Shown here piece after piece: positions 17,293 through 24,988 of a stretch of 33,465 nucleotides of DNA. Origin of the DNA: an uncultured Bacteroides sp. (lineage in GTDB: Bacteria > Bacteroidota > Bacteroidia > Bacteroidales > Bacteroidaceae); contig CASEYC010000101.1 of NCBI GenBank assembly GCA_949292025.1, positions 1 through 33,465 of the forward strand. Reading direction: 5' to 3'. Made by a program: the position numbers and the translations under genes. The notes under the pieces are model-generated. The model had not been told where the DNA came from, searched no databases, and saw only the letters and a program-made list of their open reading frames with translations. Each line of letters opens with the position of its first letter. Position 1 is the first letter of the stretch.

Positions 17293-18687
17293 TCAACGGG
17301 CAAGGGCGGCGTCCAATGCGGCCACCACCTCCTTGTCCGACGGACGGACGGCATCCACGGAAATGATGCGCCCATCGCGTCCCACGATGATGAACCGGGG
17401 AATGGCATTGATGCCCATTGCCTCCAGGAATTGCCTGCCGGTGATCTTGTCGAAGATATAGTTGGGCCATTGCGGATGGTCAGCATCCATTTTCTTCTCC
17501 CAGGCCTTGGCATTGTCGTCTTGGGATACACTCACAAAAACGATTTGGTCATTGTCCTTGTATTGCTGCCGCACTTTCTCAAAATAAGGAATCTCTCGGC
17601 AACAAGGGGCACACCACGTGGCCCAGAAGTCTATGTATGCCACCTTGCCCCGGATGACCTCTGAAAGGGTGGTGCGGCTACCGTCACGGGCAATGAGGAT
17701 GGGGTCGGACGGCAAGGCATCGCCGTCTTTGATTTGCTTGGAGCGTTCGGCCAGCATTTGTTCGATGTTCTGGACGATGCGCGGCGCCTTGGCCAGCTGG
17801 GGAGCAATGCCCTGACGAAAGACTGTGATGGCACTGTCCGAAGGCTGGTACATGAAGAACAGGTTGCAAAGGGTGTTCGTCAGGCTTTTCTTGTTCCCCT
17901 CATTGGTCAGCACGGAGTCTATGGCATGGATTTGGCCGATGAAATAAGAAGTCAGGTCGGGCGTGCTTCCCGCCGTGCGGTGCAGTTCGGAGTCGTTGTA
18001 CCAATAATTGATGAGCCCGCTCAGTCGGCTCTCGTCCGCATTGGGGTCGATGGAGGCCACCAAGGAGTCCACCTGCGTGGCGTGGTCGGCCTGGTTCATC
18101 ATCTGATCCAGCGACAGCGTCTGCAAGAGATAGTATTTGCAGACGGCATCGGCCAGACGCTGATAGCGTGCGCGTGCTTCGGCATCCCCGATGGCATCAA
18201 TGGCCTTCCCCGTCTCCGTGCGCCCTTGTTCGAGCTTGGCTGTCCACTCGGCCAAATCGAAAGGATGGTCAGGGGTAGGCTTGAAAGCCCATGGGGAGAA
18301 GGCGTGGTAAAGGACATTGTTGAACACGCAACGGTCGGCATGGTCGCCGGTGAAGGTCGCTTCGGTGCCCCGGATGTCCATGCGGACGGTACTGCCTTTC
18401 CGCACATAAGCTCCATAAAGGTCTTGCCCGACATAGACAATGAGGTCGGCCTCTTCTCCTGCCAATTCGGGATTATAGGTGAACGCGCCGGTGGAGTCGG
18501 TGGTCAGTTCTTCCACATAATTGTCGCCTTCGTGGTCATAGACAATGGCCACTTCGGTGGGTTCGGTCACGTCCAACTTGCCCTCCAACAGAGGAGCATC
18601 CGCCTTGGAAGAACAAGCTTGGAAAACCAATGCCGACCATACTAAAAGGAGGGCCGGACTTAGGCAAAAGACAAAGATTCTGTGCAT
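17293..18687 (-). CDS. TlpA-like thioredoxin-fold lipoprotein (DUF4369-type N-terminus likely)
   Basis: First gene of the leftward tlpA-susC-susD group. The start is ATG 18687 (MHRIFVF...); the codon two before is TTG. A lipoprotein-like signal ends VFQAC (Cys25), though the -3 residue is not ideal. Residues about 30-130 form a beta-domain (LLEGKLDV..., VEELTTDSTGAFTY), as in many Bacteroidetes TlpA proteins with an N-terminal DUF4369-like domain. A helical middle follows, then a thioredoxin domain with YIDFWATWCAPCCREIPYFEKV (active site WCAPC at about 358-362) and the cis-Pro region NAIPRFIIV. Role: extracytoplasmic thiol-disulfide exchange, perhaps on the surface or periplasmic side. Pairing with susCD is seen for other peptide or metal-related loci, but its purpose here is not known. 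Confidence 0.87.
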   Translation of the reverse strand: MHRIFVFCLSPALLLVWSALVFQACSSKADAPLLEGKLDVTEPTEVAIVYDHEGDNYVEELTTDSTGAFTYNPELAGEEADLIVYVGQDLYGAYVRKGSTVRMDIRGTEATFTGDHADRCVFNNVLYHAFSPWAFKPTPDHPFDLAEWTAKLEQGRTETGKAIDAIGDAEARARYQRLADAVCKYYLLQTLSLDQMMNQADHATQVDSLVASIDPNADESRLSGLINYWYNDSELHRTAGSTPDLTSYFIGQIHAIDSVLTNEGNKKSLTNTLCNLFFMYQPSDSAITVFRQGIAPQLAKAPRIVQNIEQMLAERSKQIKDGDALPSDPILIARDGSRTTLSEVIRGKVAYIDFWATWCAPCCREIPYFEKVRQQYKDNDQIVFVSVSQDDNAKAWEKKMDADHPQWPNYIFDKITGRQFLEAMGINAIPRFIIVGRDGRIISVDAVRPSDKEVVAALDAALAR

Positions 18688-18721
18688 ACGCAATTGTTTT
18701 TAAGAGATTATTTTTTCCGCA

Positions 18722-18746
18722 CAAAGGAAAAGAAAAATCCCGCAAA
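18722..18746 (-). promoter_or_regulatory. Promoter for tlpA-susC-susD operon
   Basis: On the minus strand, ttttg (18742-18746) as -33 and ttcctttg (18722-18729, near TAnnTTTG) as -7 lie 35 bp before the thioredoxin-like start. The box deviates at its second base. Confidence 0.4.
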
Positions 18747-18805
18747 ATCAATTGCTTGTCTTTTCTTGATTCGTCAATTTGTCGGATATGGAAAAGATAA
18801 ACGCC

Positions 18806-20509
18806 TCACAACCCCTTCAGCTGCGAACGATAACGGGCCGGAGTCATGCCTGTGATGGATTGGAAGGTGGCATAGAAGGTGGAGAGGGAGCTGAATCCCA
18901 CCTCGGCGGCAATCTGCTTCAAGGGCTTGTCGGCGGAAAGGTCGGATATTTCCGAAATGGCCTGCCGGATGCGGTATTCGTTCACCAACTGCGTGAAGGT
19001 CTTCCCCGTGTTTTCATTGATGGCTTTGGACAAATACGTACGATTGGTGTCCAAGCGTTCGGCCATGGAGGAAACGGTCAGGGTGGAATCCGTGAACGCC
19101 TTTTCCTCCATCATCAAGGTGGTGAAGCGCGTCATCAGGTCTTGCAACTTGTCCGTGGCAACAGGCGAAGGCGAAGCGGTTTTCCGCAGTTGCCCTATCT
19201 GATCCAGCAACAACTGCTCGCGCTGCATGTATTCCCGATTTTGGGACACGATGGCATGATACAAGCGATTCTTTTTCCGATAGAACACATAGATGAGCAC
19301 CACGGCCACGGCCAGCACCAGCATGAGCCCTGTCAGCACGGCTATCTTGTAGCGGTTGCCCAGGATTTCCACCTGCTGTTCGCTGATTTGTTGTTCGCGG
19401 GCATAAATGTCGTGCTTGATGCGCGCCTCCTGGGTGGCACGCTCGCGCACTTCGTCGAACAGGCGGTCCTGATATTCCATATATTCAAGGGTACACTCCA
19501 GCGCCTTGCCCGTTTGTCCGGCTTCGCTGTAACTCAAGGCCAGCTCCTTCAGCAGACGCGCTTTGTGGATGGGCACGCCGCTGCTGTCAATATGCTCCAA
19601 TCCATGCTCCAACACCCGGATGGCGGAGGCTGCCCGATGGTCGGTACGGAGAAGTTTGGCGTATTCTATATAGACCATCGTGATGGTAGAAGCCGACGCG
19701 GTGGGAAAATTCTCCATGGCTTGGGCAAAATACCGATAAGCCCCGTCCGTCTCGCCCCGCCTGGCATGAAGCTGTGCCCGAAGCAAACAGAGGTCGGACT
19801 CGGTGCCGAACCCATAGGCTTCGTGCATCTGCCCCAGCGCGTCAATGGCCACGCCCGCCTGAGGAAGCAGGCTGTCGGCAGCCAGGCAATAGAGCGCCCT
19901 GTTCATCGTGGCATAGAACAAGGGCACCGGTTCTTCCTCTTCACGGGCAATGCGTATCGCCTCGTCGGCATAACGAAGACCGGAGAAGTCGCCACGCATG
20001 AAGTAAGCACCGGATATGTTGGAGAGGACCATGGCATACAGGCGGCGGTTGTCCACCCGCTTCCCTTCCTCCAAGGCCTGGAAATAATAAGAAAGGGCCG
20101 TATAGACATCGTTATTGTCGAACATTGAATAGTTGCCGAAACCGTTCAGGACCATCATCAAGGCTTCATAATCCCGATGACGCTCGGCCCCTGCACGCGC
20201 CGTCTCCAGATGGACATAGCAGGCGGAATCAGACCCGGACTCCGTGTTTGCCAACCCCAGCAACAAGTGGCCATACAAGGCAGCCGGATACCGCCCCCCC
20301 TCCGGCCCTTCCAATTGCAGGAGACGTTCCCCGCATTGCCGGGCCAGGGAAAGGTCGCCTTGGTTGAGGAAACGGATGCCGGCCTCGCGCAAGCCTTCGT
20401 AATCAGACGGCAAGGCAGGCTGCTCCTCCGCACGGGCAGATGCCGGCCACAACGCACACATCCACATGCACACCGCAAGGCAAATCTTCAAAAGAGGCAA
20501 AAATCCCAT
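18806..20509 (-). CDS. TPR-containing membrane regulator with C-terminal AraC HTH
   Basis: A 567-residue one-component transmembrane regulator. Layout: signal sequence (MGFLPLLKICLAVCMWMCALWPASA), an extracytoplasmic stretch of TPR-like helix pairs (about 40-350, for example EGLREAGIRFLNQGDLSLARQ), a coiled-coil (about 355-385), one transmembrane helix (about 388-408, AVLTGLMLVLAVAVVLIYVF), a cytoplasmic linker, and an AraC-family double HTH (about 470-567). The HTH contains SSMAERLDTNRTYLSKAINENTGKTFTQLVNEYRI and IAAEVGFSSLSTFYATFQSITGMTPARYR. It lacks kinase and receiver domains of hybrid two-component systems. It lies directly upstream of and in the same direction as tlpA-susC-susD (118-bp gap), so it is the probable activator of that operon, sensing a periplasmic signal through the TPR part. 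Confidence 0.88.
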   Translation of the reverse strand: MGFLPLLKICLAVCMWMCALWPASARAEEQPALPSDYEGLREAGIRFLNQGDLSLARQCGERLLQLEGPEGGRYPAALYGHLLLGLANTESGSDSACYVHLETARAGAERHRDYEALMMVLNGFGNYSMFDNNDVYTALSYYFQALEEGKRVDNRRLYAMVLSNISGAYFMRGDFSGLRYADEAIRIAREEEEPVPLFYATMNRALYCLAADSLLPQAGVAIDALGQMHEAYGFGTESDLCLLRAQLHARRGETDGAYRYFAQAMENFPTASASTITMVYIEYAKLLRTDHRAASAIRVLEHGLEHIDSSGVPIHKARLLKELALSYSEAGQTGKALECTLEYMEYQDRLFDEVRERATQEARIKHDIYAREQQISEQQVEILGNRYKIAVLTGLMLVLAVAVVLIYVFYRKKNRLYHAIVSQNREYMQREQLLLDQIGQLRKTASPSPVATDKLQDLMTRFTTLMMEEKAFTDSTLTVSSMAERLDTNRTYLSKAINENTGKTFTQLVNEYRIRQAISEISDLSADKPLKQIAAEVGFSSLSTFYATFQSITGMTPARYRSQLKGL

Positions 20510-20533
20510 ACAACCATTTCGTTAAATCGGAAG

Positions 20534-20565
20534 CGAAGTAACGAAATTTATTTGAATCGGCCAAA
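20534..20565 (-). promoter_or_regulatory. Possible promoter of AraC-type regulator
   Basis: On the minus strand a TTTG (20562-20565) is followed after 21 bases by tacttcg (20534-20540), close to the -33/-7 pattern. It lies 25 bp before the regulator start, divergent from pyrH. Confidence 0.35.
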
Positions 20566-20669
20566 CACCTGCGGGATTTTGAGGCGGAAAGCCTGCAAAC
20601 CTCCCGCCTGAGTACCGATAAAAAAAGGACAAAAGGCAGAAAAAAACTGGAAATTTGACGGGCAAACCT

Positions 20670-20677
20670 TATCTTTG
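20670..20677 (+). promoter_or_regulatory. pyrH -7 promoter box
   Basis: tatctttg fits TAnnTTTG perfectly, 39 bp before the pyrH ATG. No convincing -33 TTTG at the right distance; one at 20654-20657 is too close. Confidence 0.6.
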
Positions 20678-20716
20678 CATCGTCAATCGTGAAACCAACT
20701 AATATATCGACAGAAT

Positions 20717-21430
20717 ATGGCAACACCTTACAAACGCATCCTCCTCAAGCTCAGCGGCGAGAGCCTGAAGGGTGACCAGCCGGGCATCTTCGACGACCAG
20801 CGGCTGGTGCAATACGCCGAACAAATCAAGGAAATACGCGACATGGGCGTGCAAGTGGGCATCGTCATCGGCGGAGGCAACATCTTCCGCGGGCTGAAGG
20901 GCGCCATGAAGGGCTTCGACCGTGTCAAAGGCGACCAGATGGGCATGCTGGCCACGGTCATCAACAGCCTGGCCCTCAGCTCGGCACTCACCGCACAGGG
21001 CGTCAAGGCCCGCGTGCTGACCGCCGTGCGCATGGAGCCCATCGGCGAGTTCTACAACAAGTGGCGCGCCATCGAGTGCCTGGAGGCGGGCGAGGTGGTC
21101 ATCATGTCCGCCGGGACGGGCAACCCCTTCTTCACCACGGACACCGGCTCCTCGCTGCGCGGCATCGAGATCGAGGCGGACGTCATGCTGAAGGGAACCC
21201 GCGTGGACGGCGTCTACACCGCCGACCCGGAGAAGGACCCCACGGCCACGAAGTTCGACGACATCACCTACGATGAAGTCCTCAGCCGCAACCTGCGCGT
21301 CATGGACCTCACCGCCACCTGCATGTGCAAGGAGAACAACCTGCCCATCATCGTCTTCGACATGGACACGCCGGGAAACCTGAAGAAAGTCATCAGCGGA
21401 GAGAAAATCGGGACGGTGGTACATAATTGA
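20717..21430 (+). CDS. pyrH: UMP kinase
   Basis: Uridylate kinase, making UDP from UMP and ATP in pyrimidine nucleotide synthesis; acts as a hexamer in the cytoplasm. The 237-residue protein has the amino-acid-kinase fold signatures: YKRILLKLSGES (start), IVIGGGNIFRG (phosphate binding), GDQMGMLATVINSLAL, and SAGTGNPFFTTDTGSSLRGIEIEADVMLKGTRVDGVYTADPEKD (nucleotide site). Length is normal. The next gene starts at the base after its stop codon, so the two are co-transcribed. Confidence 0.97.
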   Translation: MATPYKRILLKLSGESLKGDQPGIFDDQRLVQYAEQIKEIRDMGVQVGIVIGGGNIFRGLKGAMKGFDRVKGDQMGMLATVINSLALSSALTAQGVKARVLTAVRMEPIGEFYNKWRAIECLEAGEVVIMSAGTGNPFFTTDTGSSLRGIEIEADVMLKGTRVDGVYTADPEKDPTATKFDDITYDEVLSRNLRVMDLTATCMCKENNLPIIVFDMDTPGNLKKVISGEKIGTVVHN

Positions 21431-22276
21431 ATGCCCATGCTGACATTCCCGAACGCGAAGATAAACTTGGGGCTGAACATCACCCGGCGCAGGCCGGACG
21501 GCTACCATGACTTGGAAACGGTCTTCTACCCCATCCCACTGGAGGACGCGCTGGAAATCGCCCCCCTGAAGGCATCCGCCACGCAAAAATATGCCCTTCA
21601 CCTCCATGGCGACGAGGTAGCAGGCAACCCGGAAGACAACTTGGTGGTGAGGGCCTACCGGATGCTCGACCAAGACTTCGACCTGCCTCCCACTGACATC
21701 CACCTCTTCAAGCACATCCCGTCGGGGGCAGGATTGGGGGGTGGCTCGGCAGACGCGGCTTTCATGCTGAAGATGCTGAACGAGCTTTACACCATCGGAT
21801 TGACGAAAGAGAAATTGGAAGCATACGCTGCCCGCCTCGGAGCCGACTGCGCCTTTTTCATCCGCAACAAGCCCGTCTACGCCGAAGGCATCGGAAACCT
21901 GTTCACGCCCATCCCTCTCTCGTTGGAAGGCTACAAGCTTTGGGTGGTGAAGCCCGATGTCTTCGTCTCCACACGCGATGCCTTCGCCCAGGTTCGTCCT
22001 CGCCCAACCGAGGTCTCGCCGAAAGAAAGCGTGAGCCTCCCCTTGGCAGAGTGGCGCCATTGTCTGACCAACGACTTCGAGGAAAGCGTTTTCCCCCGCT
22101 TCCCCCGCATCGCGGAAATCAAGGAAGAGATGTACCAGATGGGGGCCCTCTACGCTTCGATGAGCGGCTCCGGTTCGTCCGTCTACGGCTTGTTCAATGG
22201 CGACTGCGAATGGCCTGCCCATGATTTCGGAGAAGACTGCCTGAGCTACCAGCTTCAACTGGGCACTTTGCGGTGA
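21431..22276 (+). CDS. ispE: 4-diphosphocytidyl-2-C-methyl-D-erythritol kinase
   Basis: GHMP kinase of the MEP isoprenoid pathway, phosphorylating CDP-ME at the 2-position. The 281-residue protein begins [30 protein letters not shown], the family N-terminus with the catalytic Lys and the substrate site. It has the GHMP ATP loop [17 protein letters not shown] (about 97-113), the conserved ADCAFFI, and the C-terminal [15 protein letters not shown] 21431 directly follows the pyrH stop; a second ATG at 21437 is an equally good start (MLTFPNAKI). Confidence 0.95.
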   Translation: MPMLTFPNAKINLGLNITRRRPDGYHDLETVFYPIPLEDALEIAPLKASATQKYALHLHGDEVAGNPEDNLVVRAYRMLDQDFDLPPTDIHLFKHIPSGAGLGGGSADAAFMLKMLNELYTIGLTKEKLEAYAARLGADCAFFIRNKPVYAEGIGNLFTPIPLSLEGYKLWVVKPDVFVSTRDAFAQVRPRPTEVSPKESVSLPLAEWRHCLTNDFEESVFPRFPRIAEIKEEMYQMGALYASMSGSGSSVYGLFNGDCEWPAHDFGEDCLSYQLQLGTLR

Positions 22277-22338
22277 GCCAATTCATCCGCGCTGCAAAGA
22301 AAAGCCCGGAAACGCTTGCCCAAATCAAAGAAAGTCTT

Positions 22339-22346
22339 TACCTTTG
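22339..22346 (+). promoter_or_regulatory. tRNA-Pro -7 promoter box
   Basis: tacctttg matches TAnnTTTG, 22 bp before the tRNA 5' end. Confidence 0.65.
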
Positions 22347-22368
22347 CGCCCGGTTTGAGACAAGAGGA

Positions 22369-22443
22369 CGGGGTGTAGCGCAGTCCGGTTAGCGCACCTG
22401 CTTTGGGAGCAGGGGGTCGAAGGTTCGAATCCTTTCACCCCGA
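22369..22443 (+). tRNA. tRNA-Pro (anticodon TGG)
   Basis: A full cloverleaf is readable. Acceptor cggggtg (22369-22375) pairs with cacccCG (22436-22442), discriminator A at 22443. The anticodon stem cctgc/gcagg encloses tttggga with anticodon TGG at 22404-22406. The T-arm has ggttcgaatcc. No CCA is encoded, as usual in this phylum. It is the likely attachment target of the element that starts right after it. Confidence 0.95.
22414..22443 (+). other. Candidate attL core (tRNA-Pro 3' end)
   Basis: A tyrosine integrase gene begins 150 bp downstream of the tRNA and phage-like genes continue to the window edge. Integrases of this kind usually recombine at the 3' end of a tRNA. The matching right-hand copy is not inside the window, so the core cannot be delimited. 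Confidence 0.4.
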
Positions 22444-22455
22444 CGATTGGAAATC

Positions 22456-22488
22456 AAGGAGTTACAGATAATGTGGCTCCTTTTTTTG
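22456..22488 (+). terminator. tRNA-Pro terminator
   Basis: aaggag (22456-22461) pairs with ctcctt (22477-22482), continuing into a run of seven T. Typical intrinsic terminator, 12 bp after the tRNA. The rest of 22489-22550 shows nothing distinct. Confidence 0.7.
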
Positions 22489-22551
22489 TGACAACTCTTG
22501 CATAATATTGCGAAATAAGCTACATTTGGGGACAATAACAACATCAAAAAT

Positions 22552-22579
22552 GGGTCAAATTACGGGTCAAATTTGACCC
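22552..22579. promoter_or_regulatory. Operator-like palindrome before integrase
   Basis: gggtcaaatttgaccc (22564-22579) is a perfect 16-bp palindrome. An extra half-site gggtcaaat lies 12 bp upstream (22552-22560). It ends 13 bp before the integrase ATG, so a bound protein or an RNA hairpin there could control integrase expression. Confidence 0.6.
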
Positions 22580-22592
22580 GCCCCAACATCTT

Positions 22593-23789
22593 ATGAAAGC
22601 AAAGATAGTCATAGACACAAGAAGAAGCAAGAAAGACGGCACATATCCCGTCGTGATAGAGGTGCGCAACAAAGACAAAATACGAATCGCAACCCCCTAT
22701 TCCTCTTTGCCGGAGAACTGGAAGAACGGAGCATTCACCCGAGCGGAAAGCAACCACCAGCGGAAAAACATTATCCTGCGTGACATGCTCAACCGTGTGG
22801 AGAGGTTCATCCTGCAACTGGAAGATGAAGAGCAAGAACTCACCGATAGCGAAATGCGCAAAAAGCTTTCTGAAATCGTATCCGGCGAAGAGAAGAAAAA
22901 AGAAAAGACCTTTCTGGATTGCCTGGATGAATTCATCTCCTACAAAGACAAGAAAGGCACCATCGAAGTCTACAGTATGACGCGAGGAAAAATAGAAATG
23001 TTCGACCCACATTGCACCTTCAAGAGCATGGACAAGAAATGGCTGATGCGCTTCGAGGAATGGCTGAAAGCAAGTGGCATGAAGACAAACGCCGTTGCCA
23101 TCCACCTACGCAACATCCGCGCCGTGTTTAACTATGCCATTGATGAAGAATATACCACGCTCTATCCTTTCCGCCGGTTCTCCATCAAGAAAGAGGAAAC
23201 CCGCAAGCGCAGCTTGACCGTAGAACAGTTGCGCACCCTGCGTGATTATCCCTGCGAAGAATACCAAGAAAAGTACAGGGACATCTTCATGCTGATGTTC
23301 TACCTGATAGGCATCAACGCCGCCGACCTCTTCTTGGCGCGGAAGAAAGACGTGGTGAACGGACGGCTGGAATACCAACGTGCCAAGACGGGCAAACTTT
23401 ATTCCGTCCTGATACAACCGGAGGCTCAGGCCATCATCGATAAGTATGCCGGCGAGGGAGAATATCTGTTGAATGTGATGGACACCTATGCCAACTACAA
23501 AGACTTCCTGCACCGCATGAACCTCGGCCTCCGTCAGATTGGCGAAGTGGAGCGGAAAGGGCTTGGCGGGAAGAAAGAACGTACACCACTGTTTCCCGAC
23601 TTATCTTCTTATTGGAGCCGGCATACCTGGGCCACCCTTGCCGCACAGCTAGACACGCCCAAAGATGTCATATCCGAAGCCTTGGGGCACGAGTACGGAA
23701 GTTCCACCACGTCCATATACATCAACTTCAACCGCGAGAAGGTGGATCAGGCGAACAGGAAGGTGATAGACTTTCTTTTACTTCAATGA
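22593..23789 (+). CDS. Tyrosine recombinase (phage integrase, SAM-like core-binding)
   Basis: Site-specific recombinase that would insert and excise the element at tRNA-Pro. The 398-residue protein has an N-terminal arm-binding region (MKAKIVIDTRRSKKDGTYPVVIEV...), a SAM-like core-binding domain (about 105-205) and a catalytic domain (about 215-390). Motifs: LIGINAADLFLARKKDV where Arg I is expected, the beta-hairpin Lys region RAKTGKLYSV, YWSRHTWATLAAQL, LGHEYGSSTTSIYINF with nucleophile Tyr near 376. The first catalytic Arg position reads Asn, and the His of HxxR reads Tyr. I recall the same substitutions in many Bacteroidetes integrases, so this is probably active. Directly preceded by a palindromic operator. 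Confidence 0.92.
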   Translation: MKAKIVIDTRRSKKDGTYPVVIEVRNKDKIRIATPYSSLPENWKNGAFTRAESNHQRKNIILRDMLNRVERFILQLEDEEQELTDSEMRKKLSEIVSGEEKKKEKTFLDCLDEFISYKDKKGTIEVYSMTRGKIEMFDPHCTFKSMDKKWLMRFEEWLKASGMKTNAVAIHLRNIRAVFNYAIDEEYTTLYPFRRFSIKKEETRKRSLTVEQLRTLRDYPCEEYQEKYRDIFMLMFYLIGINAADLFLARKKDVVNGRLEYQRAKTGKLYSVLIQPEAQAIIDKYAGEGEYLLNVMDTYANYKDFLHRMNLGLRQIGEVERKGLGGKKERTPLFPDLSSYWSRHTWATLAAQLDTPKDVISEALGHEYGSSTTSIYINFNREKVDQANRKVIDFLLLQ

Positions 23790-23836
23790 ACTGCTCGTCA
23801 TAGATAAAGTTTATTAATGTAAAGAAACAGGCCTAA

Positions 23837-23920
23837 ATTACCTATAGGCAATCCATCAACTACCTATAGGTAATTCAAAAACTACCCGTAGGTAATCGAA
23901 GAATAACTTACGGGTAGTTC
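23837..23920. repeat. 22-bp-spaced palindrome array after integrase
   Basis: Four related dyads: attacctataggcaat (23837), actacctataggtaatt (23859), actacccgtaggtaatc (23881) and acttacgggtagttc (23906). Centres are 22, 21 and 25 bp apart, so the first three lie on the same DNA face. Position directly after int suggests integrase arm-type or excisionase sites, or an operator cluster. Confidence 0.75.
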
Positions 23921-23972
23921 CTATCATGGCGGCAAAAGCACTTTTTATCGCCAGCACTCACGAACATCCTCA

Positions 23973-23980
23973 TACCTTTG
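23973..23980 (+). promoter_or_regulatory. -7 promoter box downstream of integrase
   Basis: tacctttg matches TAnnTTTG, 15 bp before the ATG at 23996. It shows that the TTG at 23978 is not the start of the next gene. Confidence 0.6.
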
Positions 23981-23995
23981 CGGAAAAACAAGACT

Positions 23996-24301
23996 ATGGC
24001 AATCCTTATCCCACATTTCGGAAAACTGACGGAAAAACAAGCCTCCGACCTCATCCAACGCATGATGGAATTTTCTTCCATTCATGCAAGGCTGCAATCT
24101 TGCAGACAAGATGCCTATGCAGAATTCATGGCCAACAGCAATCCGACTGATAGAGAGAAAGCCATCTTTGAGTTCTTCTCAGAGAATGCCAAAGAAACCT
24201 GCGGCATCCTGTCGGATTTTATGATTGGTCAGTGTCTTCGCCATACAGAAATTGCGGACGCACAACGTACTTTAGGCATGACTGACAGGAAATCGTTATA
24301 A
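23996..24301 (+). CDS. Hypothetical protein (101 aa)
   Basis: Unrecognised, predicted mostly helical (LTEKQASDLIQRMMEFSSIHARLQ, then AIFEFFSENAKETCGILSDFMIG). The start ATG 23996 follows from the promoter box just upstream. No signal peptide or metal motif. It is followed after 12 bp by another small gene, forming a short operon next to the integrase, a place where excision-control proteins are often found; no HTH is evident, so no role is assigned. Confidence 0.65.
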   Translation: MAILIPHFGKLTEKQASDLIQRMMEFSSIHARLQSCRQDAYAEFMANSNPTDREKAIFEFFSENAKETCGILSDFMIGQCLRHTEIADAQRTLGMTDRKSL

Positions 24302-24313
24302 TACAAAACCACT

Positions 24314-24520
24314 ATGAACGAGTTCAAAATACCCCGCCTCACCCGTTGGCAGTTCTTCAAGAACAAACTCGCCTGCCGGATTTTGAAACTTATGGGCTTC
24401 ACCGTGTACACAAACAGATATGCCGGCATGTGCAAGGACTGCGGAAAGATTATCTGGTTGACCGCCTGCGCGGGAAAACTGGAGTATGAGACGCCCTCGT
24501 ATGTAGAGGAAGAAAGTTAG
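24314..24520 (+). CDS. Small Zn-ribbon-like hypothetical protein (68 aa)
   Basis: Basic N-terminal half (IPRLTRWQFFKNKLACRILKLMG) and a half zinc-knuckle CKDCGK at about 40-45, with further Cys at about 21 and 52. Function not recognised. It is 12 bp after the previous gene and converges on the next one with a 4-base stop-codon overlap. Confidence 0.6.
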   Translation: MNEFKIPRLTRWQFFKNKLACRILKLMGFTVYTNRYAGMCKDCGKIIWLTACAGKLEYETPSYVEEES

Positions 24521-24867
24521 CCTCCAACCTTTACATTACAGCCGATAGGTACATAAGCGCAAGTATTGGCTTCGAGCAAATCATCCTCAATGGACTTCCG
24601 GATTTGCTCGTTGCCCTCCACCCTTATGCATACGCGATCCGCTCCTTTCCTCAATACACAGCCGTCATTGATGCGAAACTCAATCCTGTCTTTCAATTTT
24701 CCTTCGCCAATGTAAACGGCATCTATATGCCCCTCATTGTTCCCTGGCTTGGCAAAAACGTAGTTGCCTTCAACGCCTTCTATAAACTTGGTGTCAAGCG
24801 TATAAGCATCCATTTCATATTTCCGCCCACTGGCACCTGTCCATGTATAAGTCCCTATCTTACCCAT
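24517..24867 (-). CDS. GIY-YIG-like nuclease-domain protein (116 aa)
   Basis: Compact protein in which the GIY-YIG core can be read: GNYVF (34-38) in place of GIY, VYIGEG (51-56) as the YIG element, Arg61 in the following helix (KLKDRIEF), and a candidate metal-binding Glu94 in EQIRKSIEDDLLEAN. Asn-containing turn IGCN ends the fold. Spacing fits the family, and the CVLRKGADRVCIRVEGNE strand resembles small phage or plasmid GIY-YIG proteins. If catalytic it would nick or cut DNA. The first Tyr of the motif shifts to N-Y-V, so activity is uncertain. Last gene of a leftward trio. Confidence 0.6.
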   Translation of the reverse strand: MGKIGTYTWTGASGRKYEMDAYTLDTKFIEGVEGNYVFAKPGNNEGHIDAVYIGEGKLKDRIEFRINDGCVLRKGADRVCIRVEGNEQIRKSIEDDLLEANTCAYVPIGCNVKVGG

Positions 24868-24868
24868 A

Positions 24869-24961
24869 TTATTTATTTTTATGTTGCTCTTTCATTTTCT
24901 TCTCGTTCATAACAACTCTGCTTTTGCGATTCTGTACCAGTTGGCGTTCACACCGCTTCAT
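24869..24961 (-). CDS. Possible 30-residue basic peptide
   Basis: ATG 24961 opens a short frame (MKRCERQLVQNRKSRVVMN...) very rich in Lys, Arg and Gln, stopping one base before the ATG of the GIY-YIG-like gene (TAA-T-ATG). The tight junction suggests coupling, and it fills most of the 121-bp gap in a leftward operon. Could also be a chance frame. Confidence 0.35.
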   Translation of the reverse strand: MKRCERQLVQNRKSRVVMNEKKMKEQHKNK

Positions 24962-24988
24962 ACTCCGGCTCAACACCGGTGATTTCAA

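Noticed and set aside
18779-20128. 449-codon plus-strand frame opposite the AraC regulator
   Set aside because: No domain or signal, composition of a reverse-frame shadow; the minus strand encodes a complete TPR-TM-AraC protein.
23837-23920. CRISPR-like array
   Set aside because: Units are short variable palindromes with no unique spacers and no cas genes nearby.
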